11,164 bases of DNA from the NCBI GenBank assembly GCA_030636125.1, contig DAOVXM010000037.1, forward strand, positions 1 through 11,164. Direction: 5' to 3'. This document shows, piece by piece, positions 6,878 through 11,164 of the stretch (the first letter of the stretch is position 1; the number at the start of each line of letters is the position of its first letter). The notes beneath the pieces were generated by a model. The model ran no database searches, was not told the origin of the DNA, and worked only from the letters and a program-made list of their open reading frames with translations. The stretch comes from Chloroflexota bacterium. Its GTDB lineage: Bacteria; Chloroflexota; Anaerolineae; Anaerolineales; UBA4823. The position numbers and the translations under genes are program-made.

Positions 6878-8632
6878 ATGCGTATCCTCGATGAAAAGCA
6901 AGAGATCCTGCTCAATGAAGAACGCAAACTGTTGAATGATCTTCGCGTAGCCTTAGCGCAATTTGGGGCTACGCTTGAAGATCACGAAACACTCGGCGAG
7001 TGCATCCAGCAACTCGACGAGCTCTTCCTGCTGGTTGTGGTCGGAGAGTTTAACTCCGGGAAGAGCGCTTTTATAAACGCCCTTTTGGGTCAAAATGTTT
7101 TGGAAGAGGGGGTCACGCCAACTACAACCCAGATCAACATTTTGCGTTATGGTGAAGACCGGGAACGTGTAGTTGAGAGCGAGAGCCTGCACATTCTGAG
7201 CTCCCCCGTGGATATGCTGGCTGAGATCAGCATCGTGGATACTCCTGGTACAAATGCCATCATCCGCGAGCATGAAGCCATCACCTCTCAATTTGTGCCA
7301 CGCTCAGACCTGGTCCTTTTTATCACTTCCGCTGATCGACCTTTCACTGAGAGTGAACGCATCTTCCTGGAGCGCATACGCGATTGGGGTAAGAAGATTG
7401 TAGTCGTGCTCAATAAGATTGATCTTTTTCAAACCGATAAGGAGCTTGACCAGGTACAGACCTTTATTGCTGAGAACGCGCAAGCACTGTTTGGCATGAC
7501 TCCGGAAATATTCGCGGTAAGTGCGCGCTTGGCTCTGCGTGCTAAACAAGGTGAACCTGCGCTGTGGCTGGATAGCCGTTTTGAATCGCTTGAAAACTTT
7601 ATTCACGATACGCTGGACGAGGGAGAGCGCTTGCGTCTCAAATTCCTTAGTCCCTTGGGAGTCGGCCAACACTTAACCGATAAATATTTATCGGTTATTG
7701 ATTCACGACTGGATACACTAAAGACGGATTTTGACACATTAAAAGATGTCGAATCCCAGTTGAACCTCTATAAAGAGGACATGTACCGGGATTTTGATTT
7801 TCGTATGGCCGATATCGATAATGTGCTCCTGGAAATGGAACAGCGCGGCCAGGATTATTTTGACGAAACCCTACGCCTGGCCAAGATCTTTGACTTGCTC
7901 AACAAGAAGCGGATTCAACAAGAGTTCGAGGATATCGTTGTTAGCAATACACCCCAGCAGATTGAAAAAAAGACAGATGAGCTGATTGATTGGCTGGTTG
8001 ACAGCGAGCTACGCCAGTGGCAGGCGATTACAGAACACCTGGCTGAGCGCAGGCGCCAGCATAAGGATCGTATCGTAGGTGATGCAGGCGGGGGCAGTTT
8101 TCATTACGATCGTGAGCGTTTGATTGAGGGAGTAGGGCGTGATTCACAGCGTGTTGTCGATAACTACGATAAGGAAGATGAAGGTAAAGCGTTAGCAGAC
8201 GGCGCTCGCAATGCTGTCGCTGCCCTGGCAGCTGTTGAAGTTGGCGCGCTTGGATTAGGCACGTTAGTTGCAATCCTGGCAACGACTGCCACTGCTGATG
8301 TGACTGGCGTGTTATTGGCCAGCCTGTTGGCTGCTTTGGGTTTGTTCATCATACCAGCTAAACGTCGTCGGGCGAAGAATGAGATGCGCGAGAAAATCGC
8401 TGACATGCGGGAGCAACTTGTCCAATCGCTGCGGGCGCAATTTGAAAGTGAAATCGAGCGCAGTATACAAAAGATCAATGAAGCGATTTCTCCTTATACT
8501 CGCTTTGTCCGTGCTGAACAAAATAAACTATTAGATGACCAGGCCACGTTCAACGAGATAAAGAATGGGCTAAGCCGGCTAGAAGTCAAGGTAGAAGAAA
8601 TCTCAAATCTGGCAGAAATTGAAAGAGAGTGA
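6878..8632 (+). CDS. Dynamin-like GTPase with C-terminal membrane hairpin
   Basis: This is a large GTPase of the bacterial dynamin type. Counting from the ATG at 6878 (584 residues), G1 is GEFNSGKS (56-63), the G2 threonines lie in TPTTTQ (81-85), G3 is DTPG (121-124), G4 is NKID (179-182), and a G5-like VSAR follows near 213-216. Beyond the GTPase domain come long charged helices likely to form coiled coils (about 275-350). Two hydrophobic segments separated by a short turn (about 445-493) precede KRRR, and a second helical region reaches the end. This arrangement, with a membrane paddle between helical bundles, resembles cyanobacterial BDLP and mitofusin-like proteins, so a role in membrane remodelling or repair is likely but unproven. 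I rejected the upstream ATG at 6800 because of the promoter position. AGGA at 6864-6867 is a weak SD. Confidence 0.85.
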   Translation: MRILDEKQEILLNEERKLLNDLRVALAQFGATLEDHETLGECIQQLDELFLLVVVGEFNSGKSAFINALLGQNVLEEGVTPTTTQINILRYGEDRERVVESESLHILSSPVDMLAEISIVDTPGTNAIIREHEAITSQFVPRSDLVLFITSADRPFTESERIFLERIRDWGKKIVVVLNKIDLFQTDKELDQVQTFIAENAQALFGMTPEIFAVSARLALRAKQGEPALWLDSRFESLENFIHDTLDEGERLRLKFLSPLGVGQHLTDKYLSVIDSRLDTLKTDFDTLKDVESQLNLYKEDMYRDFDFRMADIDNVLLEMEQRGQDYFDETLRLAKIFDLLNKKRIQQEFEDIVVSNTPQQIEKKTDELIDWLVDSELRQWQAITEHLAERRRQHKDRIVGDAGGGSFHYDRERLIEGVGRDSQRVVDNYDKEDEGKALADGARNAVAALAAVEVGALGLGTLVAILATTATADVTGVLLASLLAALGLFIIPAKRRRAKNEMREKIADMREQLVQSLRAQFESEIERSIQKINEAISPYTRFVRAEQNKLLDDQATFNEIKNGLSRLEVKVEEISNLAEIERE

Positions 8633-8645
8633 TCATAATATTGCT

Positions 8646-9050
8646 ATGGACGAACATCAACCCCCTTCAGTGAGTTCTTTCATCCCAGCAGCTGTTTTAC
8701 TTGGTGTTATTGGATGGTGCGGCCTGATCGTTGTGATTTACTATGCTTTACCTACCGTAATTCCTCGCTGGTTGTTCTTTTTTTTGAGTGTGCTGGCAGT
8801 CACTGGAACGGCTTTACCTGTGGTTGCCTTTCTGAACCGTCGCTTCCCCGGCACACCACCCCCAACACACGGTGTGATCATACGCCAGGCCATCTGGATC
8901 GGTATCTATATCCCGACCCTGCTGTGGCTGCAAATTGGGCGAGTGCTTACCCCAGCCCTGGCGTTGCTGCTGGCGGTTGGTTTGGTGCTGATAGAATGGC
9001 TACTGCGCCTGCGTGAAAAAAGCCAATGGGAACCGAAAAGTGAGGCGTAA
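8646..9050 (+). CDS. Small four-helix membrane protein of unknown function
   Basis: I do not recognise a family. With the ATG at 8646 the product has 134 residues and starts 13 nt after the GTPase stop. A TTG at 8619 in the same frame would add nine residues and overlap the GTPase end by 14 nt; neither start has a clear SD. Four hydrophobic segments are visible: about 12-34 (AAVLLGVIGWCGLIVVIYY), 39-62, 77-98 and 101-124. A loop rich in proline (FPGTPPPTHG) lies between helices two and three, and a charged C-terminal tail follows. Its tight spacing after a membrane-associated dynamin-like GTPase suggests co-expression and possibly a shared membrane location, but this is inference only. Confidence 0.7.
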   Translation: MDEHQPPSVSSFIPAAVLLGVIGWCGLIVVIYYALPTVIPRWLFFFLSVLAVTGTALPVVAFLNRRFPGTPPPTHGVIIRQAIWIGIYIPTLLWLQIGRVLTPALALLLAVGLVLIEWLLRLREKSQWEPKSEA

Positions 9051-9112
9051 AAGGTTTTATATGATCCGCCGAGCCTGGGGGATAGTAGATTTCTATTTAC
9101 TCAATCCGTGTA

Positions 9113-10465
9113 ATGTCTGATTTGCGCTCGCTCCCCTCTGTTGACCAGCTATTGATATCTTCCCAAGGGGTGGAGTGGGTCGCTAGGTATGGGCGCCCGC
9201 TGGCCTTGGATGCCATCCGCAGGACTTTAGATCAAGCTAGAGAGCAATACCGGCAAGAAGGGATAATCCCGGACACTGATGTATTACTGGCTCAAATTCA
9301 ATCATCCCTTGAGATCTGGGTTGCACCAACCTTAGGACCGGTTATCAATGCAACCGGTGTTATTTTACATACCAATCTCGGGCGCGCTCCTCTCAGCAAA
9401 ACGGCGTTACAGGCTGCTCAAAGTGTAGCTTTAGGATATTCCACATTGGAGTACGATCTGTCAAAAGGGAAGCGCGGCTCACGTTTGATCCACGCCGAGG
9501 TGTTATTGCAACGCCTAACAGGGGCTGAGGGGGCGCTCGTGGTGAATAATAATGCCGCGGCAGTGATGCTGGTGCTGACGGCGCTGGCTCGTCGTCGGGC
9601 AGTGGTTATCGCCCGTTCGCAGTTGGTTGAGATCGGTGGAGGATTTCGTATCCCCGATGTGATGAAACAATCCGGTGCCCGCTTGGTGGAGGTCGGAACT
9701 ACAAACCGTGTACATTTACGCGATTACGAGATCGCGTTGGAGGAAAAGCCGACCGTATTTTTGCGCGTTCACCGTTCAAACTTTCGAATCCTGGGCTTTA
9801 CCAGCGAACCTGAGTTAGCCGAAATCGCAGAGGTGGCTCATCGCGCTGGTCTGTCCATGGTTGACGACCTGGGCTCGGGCTCACTGATAGACACGGCGCG
9901 TTATGGCCTGGGACACGAGCCTATGGTTCAGGAATCGTTGGCGGCTGGGGCTGACCTGGTGTGTTTTTCAGGGGATAAGCTTCTCGGAGGGCCGCAGGCA
10001 GGCATCATCATCGGCCGCGCCGACCTGGTCACTAAACTAAAAAAACACCCCCTGGCCCGCGCCATTCGCGCGGATAAGCTGGGCCTATCCGCTCTCTCCG
10101 CGACCTTGTTACATTATTTGAAAGATGAAGCCGAGCGCGAAATCCCTATCTGGCGTATGATCGCAGCTCCAACTGAACAAATCCAGGCTCGTGCTCAAGG
10201 GTGGGTGAAAAGTATTGGTCAAGGAGAAGTAATTCAGGGCGAGTCAACTGTTGGCGGAGGTAGCTTGCCTGGGGAAACTTTGCCTACATCCCTGGTCGCC
10301 TTGCAAGTGCGTAGCCCAAAACGCTTTTTGGAGAGATTGCGCCAGGCTCAGCCACCTATCGTCGCCCGCACTCAAGATGACCGTGTTGTGTTTGACCCAC
10401 GCACAGTTCTGCCAGATCAAGATGAGGCCCTGCTGACTGGATTAAGTGGTGCCTTGCGTCCATGA
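9113..10465 (+). CDS. selA: L-seryl-tRNA(Sec) selenium transferase (selenocysteine synthase)
   Basis: SelA is a cytoplasmic PLP enzyme that converts seryl-tRNA(Sec) to selenocysteinyl-tRNA(Sec) using selenophosphate. The 450-residue product is close to the usual 460. The N-terminal tRNA-binding domain is present (LPSVDQLL onward, about 1-70), which separates it from shorter SelA-like proteins. Then come VINATGVILHTNLGRAPLS, TGAEGALVVNNNAAAV, VEIGGGFRIPDVM and VEVGTTNRVHL. The PLP lysine is K289 in FSGDKLLGGPQAG, and the C-terminal part has STVGGGSLPGETLP. The ATG at 9113 has no obvious SD; a GTG five bases earlier is followed by a stop. It lies 62 nt after the membrane-protein gene, on the same strand. 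selB and tRNA(Sec), often adjacent, are not in the window. Confidence 0.96.
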   Translation: MSDLRSLPSVDQLLISSQGVEWVARYGRPLALDAIRRTLDQAREQYRQEGIIPDTDVLLAQIQSSLEIWVAPTLGPVINATGVILHTNLGRAPLSKTALQAAQSVALGYSTLEYDLSKGKRGSRLIHAEVLLQRLTGAEGALVVNNNAAAVMLVLTALARRRAVVIARSQLVEIGGGFRIPDVMKQSGARLVEVGTTNRVHLRDYEIALEEKPTVFLRVHRSNFRILGFTSEPELAEIAEVAHRAGLSMVDDLGSGSLIDTARYGLGHEPMVQESLAAGADLVCFSGDKLLGGPQAGIIIGRADLVTKLKKHPLARAIRADKLGLSALSATLLHYLKDEAEREIPIWRMIAAPTEQIQARAQGWVKSIGQGEVIQGESTVGGGSLPGETLPTSLVALQVRSPKRFLERLRQAQPPIVARTQDDRVVFDPRTVLPDQDEALLTGLSGALRP

Positions 10466-10479
10466 GATAATAGATAAAC

Positions 10480-10513
10480 GCGAATAGCGCGAATAGACGA
10501 ATGCCGCGAATGA
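10480..10513 (+). repeat. CGAAT-rich 34-nt direct repeat, copy A
   Basis: This copy matches 11079-11112 at 31 of 34 positions (differences at 10487, 10489 and 10504). It contains four CGAAT units starting at 10481, 10490, 10498 and 10507, that is with spacings 9, 8 and 9. The downstream copy has exactly the same spacings. It begins 14 nt after the selA stop. Confidence 0.8.
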
Positions 10514-10580
10514 ATATATATAATTATTGCTAAATGACAAGCATGGTTATGGGTAATTAAAAATAGGAAATATTTGCGCA

Positions 10581-10606
10581 ATTCGATCATTAGTGTCATT
10601 CGCGTT
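10581..10606 (-). repeat. Related CGAAT repeat in inverted orientation
   Basis: The reverse complement of this stretch matches 10477-10502 at 19 of 26 positions without gaps, including AACGCGAAT and CGAAT at the two ends. ATTCG at 10581 and 10598, with a degenerate ATTAG at 10589, reproduces the 8/9-nt spacing of the direct copies. Together with copy A it forms an imperfect inverted pair of about 130 bp upstream of the GxxExxY gene. Confidence 0.5.
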
Positions 10607-10639
10607 GAATAAACTAAGGCGAATTGTACGGATCGTCGC

Positions 10640-10666
10640 TTGACAAGAGTAGCCTTACTATAAGAT
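10640..10666 (+). promoter_or_regulatory. Candidate promoter of the GxxExxY gene
   Basis: TTGACA (10640-10645) is followed by TATAAGAT (10659-10666). Taking TAAGAT as the -10 box gives a 15-nt spacer, which is short, and ends 7 nt before the ATG at 10674. No SD precedes that ATG, so the message could be leaderless. The perfect -35 supports it; the spacer argues against it. Confidence 0.4.
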
Positions 10667-10673
10667 ATTTATT

Positions 10674-11072
10674 ATGAGTACCAAGATTATTGAAAAGGAG
10701 ATTTCGTTTAAAATCATGGAGGCTGCATTTGAAGTTCACAATGAACTTGGTCCCGGCTTCCTCGAATCAATTTACGAAGAGGCTCTGGCTCTAGAACTTC
10801 AAGCACGCAATCTCGTCGTGGAGACTCAAAAGAGGATCCCCGTATTCTACAAAGGTCAACAAATTGGTGAACATGTGCTAGATCAAGTCGTGGACGGTAA
10901 AATAATCCTTGAGTTGAAAGCTGTGACTGAGATTGCACCATTTCATAAACAACAGGCGGTTTCTTATCTAAAGGCGACTGGACTGCCATTAGCAATTGTA
11001 ATTAATTTTGGAGCGCGTCGTGTTCAATCTGCTCGGGTAGTAAACACAAAACGAGCTGGCGAATTGGTTTAA
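10674..11072 (+). CDS. GxxExxY family protein (PD-(D/E)XK nuclease-like fold)
   Basis: The 132-residue product has the motif that names the family, GFLESIY (G28, E31, Y34), preceded by AAFEVHNELGPG. A nuclease-like core follows: D70 in EHVLDQVVDG, then E80 and K82 in IILELKA, and Q94 and Y98 in HKQQAVSYLKATG. The end INFGARRVQSARVV is also typical. These match the acidic and lysine positions of the PD-(D/E)XK superfamily (PDDEXK_3 type). All key residues are present, so it may be catalytically intact. The cellular role of the family is not established, to my knowledge. It starts at the ATG at 10674, without an SD, and lies between direct repeats, which suggests it arrived as a unit. The family is known from many environmental bacteria. 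Confidence 0.88.
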   Translation: MSTKIIEKEISFKIMEAAFEVHNELGPGFLESIYEEALALELQARNLVVETQKRIPVFYKGQQIGEHVLDQVVDGKIILELKAVTEIAPFHKQQAVSYLKATGLPLAIVINFGARRVQSARVVNTKRAGELV

Positions 11073-11078
11073 TTAATG

Positions 11079-11112
11079 GCGAATACCACGAATAGACGAA
11101 TGTCGCGAATGA
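11079..11112 (+). repeat. CGAAT-rich 34-nt direct repeat, copy B
   Basis: This is the second copy of the repeat at 10480-10513, beginning 6 nt after the stop codon of the GxxExxY gene. Its CGAAT units start at 11080, 11089, 11097 and 11106. Decayed GAAT units continue at 11113 and 11119. Confidence 0.8.
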
Positions 11113-11151
11113 GAATGTGAATATGTTGCGAGGTCGAGGGTGTGAGTTGGT

Positions 11152-11157
11152 AAGGAG
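11152..11157 (+). promoter_or_regulatory. Possible Shine-Dalgarno of a gene beginning beyond the window
   Basis: AAGGAG followed by ATATTAA ends the window at the distance where a start codon would be expected next. This suggests a + strand gene starting just outside, but a six-base match is weak evidence. Confidence 0.3.
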
Positions 11158-11164
11158 ATATTAA

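Noticed and set aside
9061..9120. 19-codon ORF overlapping the selA start and ending in TGA, considered as a leader peptide or selenocysteine-related site
   Set aside because: It has no SD, no SECIS-like hairpin that I can see after the TGA, and reading through the TGA leads quickly to another stop.
10466..10673. Search for tRNA(Sec) or other tRNA downstream of selA
   Set aside because: I see no acceptor or T-arm pairs or TTCGA-type loop in a cloverleaf context; the ATTCG runs belong to the inverted repeat array.
10480..11112. CGAAT-rich repeats as a CRISPR array
   Set aside because: The units are only 8-9 nt apart, there are no spacers, and the two long copies are separated by a gene.

Overview
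The window looks like a piece of chromosome from a bacterium of moderate GC content. It is probably an uncultured Chloroflexota of the Anaerolineae type. That placement is inferred from the protein flavour and gene mix: a LIV-type ABC cassette, alr, a dynamin-like GTPase, selA and a GxxExxY gene. No rRNA or other marker gene is present to confirm it.

Layout. Positions 1-482 hold no convincing gene: a possible sigma70-type promoter near 49-77, then a leader of about 400 nt with hairpins. Positions 483-5563 are a complete five-gene branched-chain amino acid (HAAT/LIV family) ABC importer on the + strand: a lipoprotein binding protein, permeases LivH and LivM, and ATPases LivG and LivF. The last four genes are tightly packed. 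The binding-protein gene is separated from livH by 134 nt that can fold into two mutually exclusive hairpins, one of which hides the livH Shine-Dalgarno. Positions 5564-5672 lie between convergent livF and alr and contain a perfect 50-nt palindrome. Positions 5673-6785 (minus) encode alanine racemase. A divergent promoter region at 6786-6877 carries a near-consensus extended -10 promoter that drives a + strand group: dynamin-like GTPase (6878-8632), a small four-helix membrane protein (8646-9050) and selenocysteine synthase SelA (9113-10465). At the 3' end a GxxExxY-family PD-(D/E)XK protein (10674-11072) sits between two direct copies of a 34-nt CGAAT-rich repeat, with a related inverted copy upstream. 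An SD-like sequence at the very end suggests another + strand gene just outside the window.

How the parts work together. The importer genes form one transport system whose exact substrate cannot be read from sequence. Alr supplies D-alanine for peptidoglycan. The GTPase and its small membrane neighbour are plausibly membrane-associated partners. SelA makes Sec-tRNA(Sec), but selB and selC are not in view. The most unusual non-coding items are the hairpin switch before livH, the 50-nt palindrome, and the repeat-bounded GxxExxY cassette. I see no CRISPR array, prophage, transposase, tRNA or rRNA.
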